A stretch of DNA of 21,093 nt from Methylacidiphilum caldifontis. GTDB lineage: Bacteria; Verrucomicrobiota; Verrucomicrobiia; Methylacidiphilales; CAMAQI01. Location of the stretch: the NCBI GenBank assembly GCA_945860255.1, contig CAMAQI010000026.1, forward strand, positions 1-21,093. The letters run 5' to 3'. Under the pieces are notes generated by a model. That model was not told the origin of the DNA and made no database searches. It was given only the letters and a program-made list of their open reading frames with translations. Position 1 is the first letter of the stretch; each line of letters opens with the position of its first letter. Made by a program: the position numbers and the translations under genes. Shown one piece after another: positions 1-6,562 of the stretch.

Positions 1-34
1 TTTAGCAATTAGCTACCTGCTAAAAGCGATCAGC
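1..34. repeat. Heptad repeat array, left flank of the NTase cassette
   Basis: From base 7 the sequence reads as consecutive 7-nt units each ending in GC: AATTAGC, TACCTGC, TAAAAGC, GATCAGC, preceded by TTTAGC cut by the window edge. The same kind of units, in the same orientation, recur at 1178-1255 on the far side of the two-gene cassette. The last unit overlaps the stop codon of the nucleotidyltransferase gene. The array probably continues to the left of the window. Confidence 0.6.
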
Positions 35-887
35 CTTTTCGACTTTCACGGAGGTAGGAGAGAATTTCCTTGGTGGAGAGATCTGTTTTGATTCCCTGAA
101 TATCAAGGGGGGAACCATTGCCAGACTCAGGCATCAAGGAAAACGTGGATCCGTCCTCGGTCTTTGTATTCACCTCAAAAGCTCCAGATCGAAGAGAAGG
201 GAGAACATCCTGATCCTTCTTTTCTACGAGGCTTTTGACCAAATACTGCGCTTGTTCAGAAACATCTAAATCCTTAAAGCAAAGGTTTCGATGTTCTACG
301 TTTTCGAGCATTTTCTTCGCTTGAACCAATCCGGAAGAAAAAGTCCCGTAATTCGTTTCGACTTTCGAGATCACCCTTTCAGAAATACCTCCATACGAGT
401 GCGAAAGCATGAGTAGGTCGATGATATCTCGTGATTTTGTAGCTTTGTCCAACCCTCGATCTGAGGTACTCATGATCTTACATGCCATTAAATCCTCTTG
501 GTGAAGTGTTTTAACTCCGCAAAGATCATGCTTATGAGCTCTCAACTCAGGGAGATAGCCCTCATGGATAACTTCAAATTTTATCGGCTTTAACCCGTCT
601 TTAAGATCCAGTAAAAACCGGATACCATATCGATCGATGCGAGGCTCCCGGAGTAATACGACAGGCTCTTTAAAATATGCTTGAATTCCATTGCCAGCCA
701 ACTCTCTCATTTGTTTAAATGATTCCTTAGAGCAAAGAAAATCAATATCAACAGATTCACGGTACTCACCTAAAAGAAGAGCTATGGCCGTTCCTCCTGC
801 AAAATAACAGCCGCTCTCTGAAAAGAGGTCGGTGTTGATTTTATTAAGAATGCCAGAGATGCGTTGATGATGAAGTCGATTAAACAA
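30..887 (-). CDS. AbiEii/DUF1814-like nucleotidyltransferase, putative toxin
   Basis: Predicted nucleotidyltransferase of about 285 residues, resembling the AbiEii/AbiGii toxin family (DUF1814). Known members transfer nucleotides to RNA or other acceptors in toxin-antitoxin or phage-defence pairs; the target here is unknown. Visible motifs are GGTA at residues 31-34 and DID at 47-49, the GG...DxD metal and nucleotide site. A downstream SDRGLDKATKSRDIIDL block at 142-158 is also typical of the family. I chose the TTG at 887 because AAGGAG lies 6 nt upstream, the TTG overlaps the stop codon of the preceding gene by 8 nt, and the protein then begins MFNRLHHQRI, a natural start for these proteins. 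Earlier in-frame starts exist at 911 (ATG), 959 (ATG) and 986 (TTG) but lack a good ribosome site. It forms an operon with the 69-residue gene upstream. No AbiEi-type large antitoxin is present. The fold is fairly certain; the toxin role is inferred. Confidence 0.72.
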   Translation of the reverse strand: MFNRLHHQRISGILNKINTDLFSESGCYFAGGTAIALLLGEYRESVDIDFLCSKESFKQMRELAGNGIQAYFKEPVVLLREPRIDRYGIRFLLDLKDGLKPIKFEVIHEGYLPELRAHKHDLCGVKTLHQEDLMACKIMSTSDRGLDKATKSRDIIDLLMLSHSYGGISERVISKVETNYGTFSSGLVQAKKMLENVEHRNLCFKDLDVSEQAQYLVKSLVEKKDQDVLPSLRSGAFEVNTKTEDGSTFSLMPESGNGSPLDIQGIKTDLSTKEILSYLRESRKG

Positions 888-1089
888 GAAAAACTCCTTG
901 GCTGAATTCATCAGCGAGGGATTGAAGAAGGTTTTTCTCTTCTGAATTAAGATTGGCATGGTCGATATATCGCCATTGAGCCTCAATCAACCCAAACGCC
1001 TCCTCACGATCGAATTCTCGACGATGAATCTGCCAACCTAATCCAGATAAGTTTGGATAGGAATTTAGATTAATTAAATCCGTCTTCAT
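880..1089 (-). CDS. Small protein paired with the NTase, putative antitoxin or accessory
   Basis: A 69-residue acidic protein with no signal peptide or membrane segment. It starts at an ATG with an AGGAG-like sequence about 12 nt upstream. Its stop codon overlaps the TTG start of the AbiEii-like nucleotidyltransferase, so the two are probably translationally coupled. The composition, with conserved-looking REFDREEAFGLIEAQWRYID and a short helical C-terminus, fits a small partner protein. It is much shorter than the winged-helix AbiEi antitoxin. An 18-bp perfect palindrome lies 23 nt before the start, as expected for an autoregulated toxin-antitoxin operon. I do not recognise a named family; the antitoxin role rests only on gene order. 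Confidence 0.62.
   Translation of the reverse strand: MKTDLINLNSYPNLSGLGWQIHRREFDREEAFGLIEAQWRYIDHANLNSEEKNLLQSLADEFSQGVFLV
894..899 (-). promoter_or_regulatory. Ribosome binding site AAGGAG deciding the TTG start at 887
   Basis: On the minus strand AAGGAG is followed by TTTTTC and then TTG at 887-885, a 6-nt spacing. It lies inside the end of the small upstream gene, consistent with translational coupling. None of the earlier in-frame starts has a comparable site. Confidence 0.55.
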
Positions 1090-1112
1090 GAAAAAAACCT
1101 ACTCCTTTTTTG

Positions 1113-1130
1113 GAGAGTTTGCAAACTCTC
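1113..1130. promoter_or_regulatory. 18-bp perfect palindrome, putative operator
   Basis: GAGAGTTTGCAAACTCTC is a perfect 18-bp palindrome just upstream of the 69-residue gene (start at 1089). It has no loop and no T-run, so it looks like a dimeric repressor site rather than a terminator. Its placement suggests autoregulation of the two-gene cassette; no convincing -35/-10 pair was identified around it. Confidence 0.5.
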
Positions 1131-1177
1131 AAAAGAACCAAAAATCCGTGAAGAGCCATTACTTTGAACTGCTACGC

Positions 1178-1255
1178 CATTAGCCCATTAGCTTGTAGCC
1201 TTTAGCCTTTAGCCACCTGCTACCTGCTACCTGCCGCCTGCTAAGAGCGCTCTGC
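1178..1255. repeat. Heptad repeat array, right flank of the NTase cassette
   Basis: One unit CATTAGC at 1178-1184, one extra C, then ten uninterrupted 7-nt units from 1186 to 1255, all ending in GC. In order they are CATTAGC, TTGTAGC, CTTTAGC twice, CACCTGC, TACCTGC twice, CGCCTGC, TAAGAGC, GCTCTGC. The last three units resemble the last three at 14-34 (TACCTGC, TAAAAGC, GATCAGC). The arrays form a direct repeat around the cassette. Confidence 0.65.
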
Positions 1256-1267
1256 CTAACAATGGCA

Positions 1268-1966
1268 TTAGCGAATCTCGAACTCAACATTAATCAAGCC
1301 CCCACTCCCCCGACTCTTCGACAAACTCAACGTCCCCGTCGGTATCGCAATCTTCGGCGGATTTAAAATCAATTCAATTTCAGGTGGGAGGGTTGTGATT
1401 TCTTCTGACGTAGGAACATCTGAGGGCGTAGGCGCTATATATAATTCCCTAGACCATTTTACATAACCAGTTCTTGTTTCTATATTGACCCATCTGCCGC
1501 TTTTCCCAGACGGAACAAAACTTAATTGATAAGTACTTACCCAGTGTGTACCTGGAGAGGTTCCGTCGTTATATGGATTTCCTCTCTGACGCTCATCATC
1601 GAATAAAACAGAATAATTTGGCCCATAGTCTCCAATTATCTTGCCGTTTCTGTCTCTTGGAAAATACCCCCAATAATCATAAGTAAATTTAAAATAATCA
1701 AGATGCACAACCTCTCTTGTTGAAGTTGATGCAGTGTTATAATTATAAGATGTAACAGGATTTCCGTAGATGTACCCTGATTGAATCTTTATCAATTTCC
1801 GATTTGAGTTATCCCAAAAGGAAAGATCTTGCGAAGTCATATTTATCGGAGCCGACACAATCCTTATCACACCAATATATAATGAATTATCTGCTTCATT
1901 GTATCTCAACTTATCCCAACACGATCCATTGGCTGTAAATATTATGAATAGCAAAAAAAACTTCAT
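1268..1966 (-). CDS. Hypothetical exported protein
   Basis: About 232 residues from the ATG at 1966. The N-terminus MKFFLLFIIFTANGSCW is a short basic start followed by a hydrophobic stretch, so it is probably a secreted or periplasmic protein; the Cys is not in a proper lipobox. The middle is rich in Tyr, Asn, Ser and Trp, and the C-terminal part carries a Pro-rich segment around TLPPEIELILNPPKIAIPTG. I do not recognise a family. A longer reading from a TTG at 2011 would begin at the tail of the porin terminator and add 15 residues before the signal peptide, so I prefer the ATG, although neither start has a clear ribosome site. Its codon use looks more A/T-rich than the neighbouring metabolic genes, which hints at an accessory origin. 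Its only upstream space is the porin terminator region. Confidence 0.55.
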   Translation of the reverse strand: MKFFLLFIIFTANGSCWDKLRYNEADNSLYIGVIRIVSAPINMTSQDLSFWDNSNRKLIKIQSGYIYGNPVTSYNYNTASTSTREVVHLDYFKFTYDYWGYFPRDRNGKIIGDYGPNYSVLFDDERQRGNPYNDGTSPGTHWVSTYQLSFVPSGKSGRWVNIETRTGYVKWSRELYIAPTPSDVPTSEEITTLPPEIELILNPPKIAIPTGTLSLSKSRGSGGLINVEFEIR

Positions 1967-2012
1967 AAACAATAAGTAGTAGTCAGCTTTCAAATCGTCA
2001 AGAGCAAGCAAT

Positions 2013-2048
2013 AAAAAAACCCCGACCTGTTTCCAGATCGGGGTTTTT
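2013..2048 (-). terminator. Rho-independent terminator of the porin gene
   Basis: Read on the minus strand: CCCCGATCTG, GAAA loop, CAGGTCGGGG, then a run of seven T. The 10-bp stem has one U-G wobble and a GNRA-type loop. It lies about 25 nt past the porin stop codon. The A-run on the other side would also let it act on the plus strand. Confidence 0.88.
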
Positions 2049-2073
2049 AAAGAATCTTAAGTCTCTAATCTAA

Positions 2074-3360
2074 TTAGAAGCTGTAAACTACATTTAACGA
2101 AACCATTTGAGCAACGGTATCTTCAGGATTGTTACCATTGTTTTGGACTTCGGTACCAGCATCAAAGCGGTATTCAGCACGGAGAAGCATGTTCTCGTAG
2201 ATGTTGAATCCTGCTGTAACTGTATAGGCCCAGAGGTCAGTTGATGTGAGAGCAGTATTTTGCCCTGTTACAACTGTACCTGTGTTTCCGAACTTAGCGT
2301 TATCTGCATTGTGAATGTATTCACCACGTCCAGCGAGGCTGAACACTTTGGAGAATTGATACTTTGCATAGAGAGCAACTCCATACCAAGTTTCATTGAA
2401 GTTTTGTTGGCGTGTATTTACACTTTGAGCGTAATCGTTATGGAAGCCGAGATCGGTATTGAAACCAAGCAACAACTTATCATTAGCGAACTTAGGAGCC
2501 CAATTTCCCCACATATCCCAAAGGAATGCTTCACCGGAGTTAGCTTGTTGACCCGAACCGTTAACTGTGATGTTACGTCCACCATCAGGATTACCAATGA
2601 AGGTATTCTTGATGTTTGCGTTTCCGCCTTTAGATTTGATGTTAACACTCGCGATGAGTGCCATATCAGATTTTCCAGCAGTACCATTGATGTTTGTACC
2701 ATCAGCTTGGTTCCAGTCATTATTAGCAAGACCAGCTTCGAAGGTCACGAGGTCATTCAAAGCATAAGATGCTAAAATACCAGTGTGACTTAATGGCTGT
2801 GCGTTTTGCCAGAGCAATCCGTAGCTATAATTTAAGTTAGCGGGACGTTCTGCAACTTCATAACCAGCAGGGGTTGCGAATTTACCAACTTTGAAATCAA
2901 TGCCGTTTCCAACAGGAGCACGGAATTGAACAAAGGCTTGGTGCATATAAAGCTCACTCAAACCATCAGCAGCAACGCCATTACCGTTACCACGGAGGAA
3001 AGAGGCATCTTCACCGACCATCAAGTCAGCGCGGAAACCAGCGGTCAACTCGTTTTTATCCGAGAGGGGCTTTTCCAAAGCTAATTTGAAGGCGTTCAAA
3101 TTGAAGTCGCCTTGTTGTTGTTGTGCAACACCACCGTCATTACCGAAACGTTGTCCAACTGCGTTATTACCGCTGTTGAAGTTATAGGTGTAACCGGCAT
3201 CAGCGTAACCGCTGAGAACGATTCCCTTTTGGGATGTTTCAACGTAAATACCTTGATCTTCGATTACTTTCTTCAAGTCTTTATCTGACTTTGCTTCACC
3301 GGCAAAAGCCAATGAGGCAACGAGAGGAAGAGCGAAGATCGCTTTAAATGATTTAATCAT
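2074..3360 (-). CDS. Outer-membrane beta-barrel porin (BBP2/OmpL-like)
   Basis: A 428-residue outer-membrane protein, probably a diffusion porin. The start at 3360 is set by AAGGAG six positions upstream. The signal peptide MIKSFKAIFALPLVASLAFA is followed by GEAK, with likely cleavage after AFA. The mature protein shows alternating aromatic and polar strands (GYADAGYTYNF, LLLGFNTDLGFHND, NETWYGVALYAKYQFS, NMLLRAEYRFDAG) and ends in VSLNVVYSF, a C-terminal Phe typical of BAM-recognised barrels. Gly/Asn-rich loops separate the strands. The length and pattern match the putative beta-barrel porin-2 group common in Verrucomicrobia and Planctomycetes. It is a single-gene transcription unit with its own promoter, 5'UTR hairpin and strong terminator, suggesting high expression. 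The substrate is unknown. An in-frame start 14 codons upstream would bury the signal peptide and is rejected. Confidence 0.85.
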   Translation of the reverse strand: MIKSFKAIFALPLVASLAFAGEAKSDKDLKKVIEDQGIYVETSQKGIVLSGYADAGYTYNFNSGNNAVGQRFGNDGGVAQQQQGDFNLNAFKLALEKPLSDKNELTAGFRADLMVGEDASFLRGNGNGVAADGLSELYMHQAFVQFRAPVGNGIDFKVGKFATPAGYEVAERPANLNYSYGLLWQNAQPLSHTGILASYALNDLVTFEAGLANNDWNQADGTNINGTAGKSDMALIASVNIKSKGGNANIKNTFIGNPDGGRNITVNGSGQQANSGEAFLWDMWGNWAPKFANDKLLLGFNTDLGFHNDYAQSVNTRQQNFNETWYGVALYAKYQFSKVFSLAGRGEYIHNADNAKFGNTGTVVTGQNTALTSTDLWAYTVTAGFNIYENMLLRAEYRFDAGTEVQNNGNNPEDTVAQMVSLNVVYSF

Positions 3361-3389
3361 GATTTCTCCTTTTGTTGTTATTATACTTT

Positions 3390-3418
3390 CTCCCGTCCCC
3401 ATACCCCGAGTACGGGAG
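3390..3418 (-). promoter_or_regulatory. 5'UTR hairpin of the porin mRNA
   Basis: CTCCCGT and ACGGGAG form a 7-bp stem in the leader of the porin transcript, about 30 nt before the start codon. Such leader hairpins stabilise some outer-membrane-protein mRNAs; that role here is inference. Confidence 0.4.
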
Positions 3419-3462
3419 GAAGTGTCTGAAAACCCAGCACTCCGGATCTCCTAACACTCGTC

Positions 3463-3490
3463 AGATTACTCAATAATAAATCCTCGTCAA
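3463..3490 (-). promoter_or_regulatory. Putative sigma70 promoter of the porin gene
   Basis: On the minus strand TTGACG (3490-3485), a 16-bp spacer, then TAATCT (3468-3463). This would give a leader of roughly 95 nt before the porin start. It sits just downstream of a terminator-like palindrome, which would insulate it. Confidence 0.5.
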
Positions 3491-3515
3491 CAGTTTTTTT
3501 TGCCTGATCCCTCAC

Positions 3516-3543
3516 AAAAAAAGAGGCCGTCGACGGCCTTTTT
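3516..3543. terminator. Bidirectional terminator-like palindrome between divergent genes
   Basis: AGGCCGTCGACGGCCT (3524-3539) is a perfect 16-bp palindrome with seven A on one side and five T on the other, so it could terminate in either direction. On the minus strand the stem is followed by C and seven T. It lies between a minus-strand porin and a plus-strand gene that diverge, so it has no obvious coding transcript to end. The remaining gap, 3545-3723, is A/T-rich with no convincing gene. Confidence 0.6.
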
Positions 3544-3723
3544 CTGTCCGTTTTTTCTTTTGTAGCGTCGTTCGAAGTGAAAATGTTTTAAATTGACGTA
3601 TTGCCAAAATTATTTGCCATTTACCAATGATAATTACCATCGATAAGCTCGGACGAATGGTTCTGCGACCGTAAAAAATTTTGAATTTCTTTTTCTGCGT
3701 CAAACTCTACGCTGCCTCTCCTT

Positions 3724-4605
3724 ATGCCTTTTCTTACTCTCTCCCCACTCACGACTCCTCAACGCATTGTCATTATGGGATCGGGAGGGTTTGTCGGTCG
3801 CCACTGTGCCCGACTCCTCTCTCCGCTCTGTCCAGTTCTTCCGCTCTCACGAAAGGAGGTCGATCTCCTCTCCCCCTCTGCCGCTGAAACGCTGGCCTCT
3901 TTTCTCAAGGAGGGCGATACGTTGTTGATCACTTCCGCTCTCGCCCCTTGCAAATCGGGGGGGATGCTGATCGATAATCTCAGGATGATTGAATCGGTGA
4001 CAAAAGCGATCGCCGATAAAAAATTGGCTCATCTTGTTTATATCAGCTCCGATGCGGTCTATAAGGACTCCTCAGGACGGATCACCGAGGACTCCTGCGC
4101 CCAGCCCGATTCCTTTCATGGGGTGATGCACCTCGCTCGGGAGGTGATGCTTCGCAATAGTTTCTCCGGTCCCTTTGCGATTGTCCGACCGACACTCATC
4201 TACGGAGCGGAGGATCCCCATAACGGCTACGGTCCGAACTCCTTTCTTCGACTCGCTCTGCAAAATAAATCAATCTCTCTCTTTGGCAAGGGGGAGGAAC
4301 TTCGGGATCATATTGCGGTCGAAGCGGTCGCCGAGATTGTGAAAAGAGTCCTGTTCCATCGAGCAGAGGGGGTTGTCAATGCCGTCTCTGGAAATGAAAT
4401 CTCTTTTCAAGCCATTGCGCAACTCGCTCAAAAATTGACAGGGAGTACTAGCTCGATTATCGAAAATCCACGTAAGGGGCCGATGCCCCATAACGGCTTC
4501 CGGGTATTTGATCCGGTGGGGCGACGTGAGGCCTTTCCTGATTTCGAATGCCAAGCGATCGAATCCGGCCTCGCCGCAATGATTGAGAAACTGAAAGCAC
4601 CCTAA
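3724..4605 (+). CDS. NAD(P)-binding SDR/epimerase-like protein with degenerate active site
   Basis: A 293-residue extended short-chain dehydrogenase/NAD-dependent epimerase fold. The Rossmann signature is GSGGFVG at residues 19-25 after the first beta strand RIVIM. The conserved VYISSDAVYK (105-114), VRPTLIYG (154-161) and NGYGPNSF (167-174) blocks follow the order seen in sugar-nucleotide epimerases and reductases. The catalytic YxxxK is not present: the equivalent stretch reads SFHGVMHLARE (130-140), giving His132 and His136. It may therefore bind NAD(P) and a nucleotide-sugar without classical chemistry, or use another mechanism. ATG at 3724 keeps the Rossmann strand but has no clear ribosome site. 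It is monocistronic and convergent with the prenyltransferase gene downstream. The substrate cannot be assigned. Confidence 0.78.
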   Translation: MPFLTLSPLTTPQRIVIMGSGGFVGRHCARLLSPLCPVLPLSRKEVDLLSPSAAETLASFLKEGDTLLITSALAPCKSGGMLIDNLRMIESVTKAIADKKLAHLVYISSDAVYKDSSGRITEDSCAQPDSFHGVMHLAREVMLRNSFSGPFAIVRPTLIYGAEDPHNGYGPNSFLRLALQNKSISLFGKGEELRDHIAVEAVAEIVKRVLFHRAEGVVNAVSGNEISFQAIAQLAQKLTGSTSSIIENPRKGPMPHNGFRVFDPVGRREAFPDFECQAIESGLAAMIEKLKAP

Positions 4606-4657
4606 TCCTGTTATTCGCCATCATTATTTGCATGTGCGTCAAAATAAAAAAAGACAA

Positions 4658-4784
4658 TTTTTCACACGAAGCCGCAAAGTTGCCCAAAGCTCCTTCCGAA
4701 AGGCAAATGAGTTTATTTTTGATTTTTTCTTTTCTAAATTCCTACGGGGAGAACCTTGGGAAGCTTCGCGGCTTCGTGTGAAAA
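4658..4784. repeat. Dispersed inverted-repeat element, copy 1 of family A
   Basis: Perfect 17-bp arms TTTTCACACGAAGCCGC at 4659-4675 and its complement at 4768-4784, with further imperfect pairing inside. It sits between convergent genes. A second copy lies at 14437: 44 nt on the left (4658 onward) match with two differences and 40 nt on the right (4727-4766) with one. It encodes nothing; translations across it are artefacts. Likely a MITE- or REP-like non-autonomous element that may also act as a terminator here. Confidence 0.8.
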
Positions 4785-4841
4785 TATATTGATAGGTGAA
4801 ACAGGTCGACCCCGCAGCTCCATTCCAACTGCGAATTCAGA

Positions 4842-5684
4842 CTAAATAAAACTCCAGGCGACTCCGGCGAATAACAAGATCCCGATGAGGCCGTTGACCA
4901 AGAAAAAGGCTCGATTGATCTTTCCCAGATCGACGCTCTGGCGACAAAGGAAATGCTCGTAAACTAACGCCACGGCGACTCCGCCGTAAGCAATCCAATA
5001 ACTAAGTCCCAAGCCACTCACTTTTCCAAAAATTCCGAGTGCGAGAAAAGTCAATCCATGCGCCCCACGGGCGATCCGTAATGACCGTTCCACGCCAAAT
5101 TTTGCTGGAATGGAGTAGAGTCCGGCCTTGCGATCAAATTCCGCATCCTGTGTCGCATAGATCAGATCGAACCCGAAGACCCACCATAAGACCGCAAAGG
5201 CTAAGAGCCAAGGCTCCCAGGATCCGAGGCCCCCTCGCACCGCCGCCCAAGCCCCCATGGGAGCGATGCTGAGCGCAAACCCTAAACCGAGATGACACCA
5301 AACGGTAATGCGTTTCAACCACGAATAGCCCCAGATCAACACCAGGGCCACGGGGGATAAAATCAGACAAAGGGAGTTGAGTTGCGACACCGCCGCTAAA
5401 AAAAGAAAAAAACCAAATCCCGTTAAGAGTAAGGCTCCCCGTTTCGTCGCCAACTGTGAGCGAATGACGGTTCTCGGATTTTTTTGATCGATCTCCCAAT
5501 CCAGATAGCGATTCATTCCCATCGCCGAGGTTCGCGCCCCAACCATCGCCACGATGATCCAAGCGAAAATCCCAGCCGAAGGAATTCCTCGCGCGGCAAC
5601 CATCATGGAGATCAATGCAAAAGGGAGCGCAAAAATGGTGTGGGAAAACTTAATCAGCTCTAAAAGATTGAATAGTTTTTTCAA
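4842..5684 (-). CDS. ubiA: UbiA-family prenyltransferase (4-hydroxybenzoate/MqnP-like)
   Basis: A 280-residue integral membrane aromatic prenyltransferase. It attaches a polyprenyl chain to an aromatic acid during ubiquinone or menaquinone synthesis in the inner membrane. The two Asp-rich magnesium-diphosphate motifs are visible: NRYLDWEID at residues 58-66 and DLIYATQDAEFD at 173-184. Eight or nine hydrophobic segments fill the rest. The C-terminal NRAFFLVNGLIG matches the UbiA-like group (putative 4-hydroxybenzoate polyprenyltransferase) that often belongs to the futalosine menaquinone route (MqnP), so menaquinone is the more likely product; this is inference. The start is TTG at 5684, with GGGAGGGG about 10 nt upstream; no in-frame ATG is available. 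It lies 92 nt after the dCTP deaminase gene on the same strand and may share its transcript. Confidence 0.85.
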   Translation of the reverse strand: MKKLFNLLELIKFSHTIFALPFALISMMVAARGIPSAGIFAWIIVAMVGARTSAMGMNRYLDWEIDQKNPRTVIRSQLATKRGALLLTGFGFFLFLAAVSQLNSLCLILSPVALVLIWGYSWLKRITVWCHLGLGFALSIAPMGAWAAVRGGLGSWEPWLLAFAVLWWVFGFDLIYATQDAEFDRKAGLYSIPAKFGVERSLRIARGAHGLTFLALGIFGKVSGLGLSYWIAYGGVAVALVYEHFLCRQSVDLGKINRAFFLVNGLIGILLFAGVAWSFI

Positions 5685-5776
5685 AATCGTCCACCCCTCC
5701 CGATCAACAGGATTATTTTTTCCATCCCCTCTCTCTTTTCATATCATTGAAAGCAGGAAGATCTTTTTATCCAGTA

Positions 5777-6343
5777 TTACATCCGAGGAATCGTAATTCC
5801 TTTTTGCCCCTGATATTTTCCGCCACGATCTTTATAGGAGACCTCACAAATCTCATGTCCCTCAAAAAAGAGAACCTGAGCAAGCCCCTCTCCCGCATAG
5901 ATCTTCGCCGGTAACGGGGTCGTGTTCGAAATCTCTAAAGTCACATGTCCCTCCCATTCCGGTTCAAAGGGGGTGACATTTACAATAATTCCACAACGCG
6001 CATAAGTCGATTTTCCGATACACATCGTGACGACGTTTCTCGGAATTCGAAAATACTCAACGCTCCGTGCCAAGGCAAAGGAGTTAGGGGGAACGACACA
6101 GACATCGGTATTCATGTCGACGAACGATTTGTCATCAAAATTCTTCGGATCGACGACCGAGCTATAAACATTCGTAAAAACTTTGAACTCCGGAGCCACC
6201 CGCAAATCGTAGCCGTAACTCGAACAGCCGTAGCTGATCACCCGCCGCCCCTCAAACTCACGAACGAGACCGGGCTCGAACGGCTCGATCATTCCGATTT
6301 CTTGCGCCATCTTCCGAATCCACGAATCTGCATGTACTCCCAT
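5777..6343 (-). CDS. dcd: dCTP deaminase
   Basis: A 188-residue cytosolic dCTP deaminase, normal length for the family. It converts dCTP to dUTP, feeding dTMP synthesis through dUTPase. The family core is clear: SYGCSSYGYDLRV (37-49), the GKSTYARCGIIVNVT block (110-124) with Arg116, and EGHVTLEISN (131-140) with catalytic Glu137, followed by the AGEGLAQVLFFEG segment. The KSTYAR form is the one seen in many non-enteric bacteria. I cannot tell from sequence whether it also has dUTPase activity, as in some archaeal enzymes. The ATG at 6343 has AGGAGG at 6348-6353, a strong ribosome site. It lies between malate dehydrogenase and the prenyltransferase, all on the minus strand. Confidence 0.95.
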   Translation of the reverse strand: MGVHADSWIRKMAQEIGMIEPFEPGLVREFEGRRVISYGCSSYGYDLRVAPEFKVFTNVYSSVVDPKNFDDKSFVDMNTDVCVVPPNSFALARSVEYFRIPRNVVTMCIGKSTYARCGIIVNVTPFEPEWEGHVTLEISNTTPLPAKIYAGEGLAQVLFFEGHEICEVSYKDRGGKYQGQKGITIPRM

Positions 6344-6438
6344 AATTCCTCCTGATTAGCGGGTTCAATGCACGTTACAAAGAAAAAAAACAGAACCGTC
6401 CAAAAGAGAACAAATCAGGGGGAATACAAAGAGCTTGT

Positions 6439-6542
6439 TTGAGCCGCAAAAGAACGCAAAATAAATAAAAGCCTCAAAAAATTCCTCTCCTGAATAAAAA
6501 ATCTTTTTTCTTTTGTGTTTTTTGCGTTCTTTTGCGGCTCAA
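6439..6542. repeat. Inverted-repeat element with 22-bp arms, family B
   Basis: Perfect 22-bp arms at 6439-6460 and 6521-6542, starting TTGAGCCGCAAAAGAACG, with A/T-rich imperfect pairing continuing inward. It fills most of the gap between malate dehydrogenase and dCTP deaminase. A 19-nt part of the arm, TTTGCGTTCTTTTGCGGCT, recurs exactly at 16047-16065. It is non-coding and probably a mobile or REP-like element. Confidence 0.75.
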
Positions 6543-6562
6543 TCATTATCTTTGGGGCACCT

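Noticed and set aside
1178..1255. CRISPR array
   Set aside because: The units are 7 nt long and contiguous, with no spacers and no cas genes.
2260..2775. Open reading frame of 171 codons opposite the porin
   Set aside because: Antisense shadow of the porin gene; no ribosome site and no recognisable domain.
3512..3703. Possible small basic protein upstream of the porin
   Set aside because: It runs through the terminator palindrome and has a low-complexity basic sequence.
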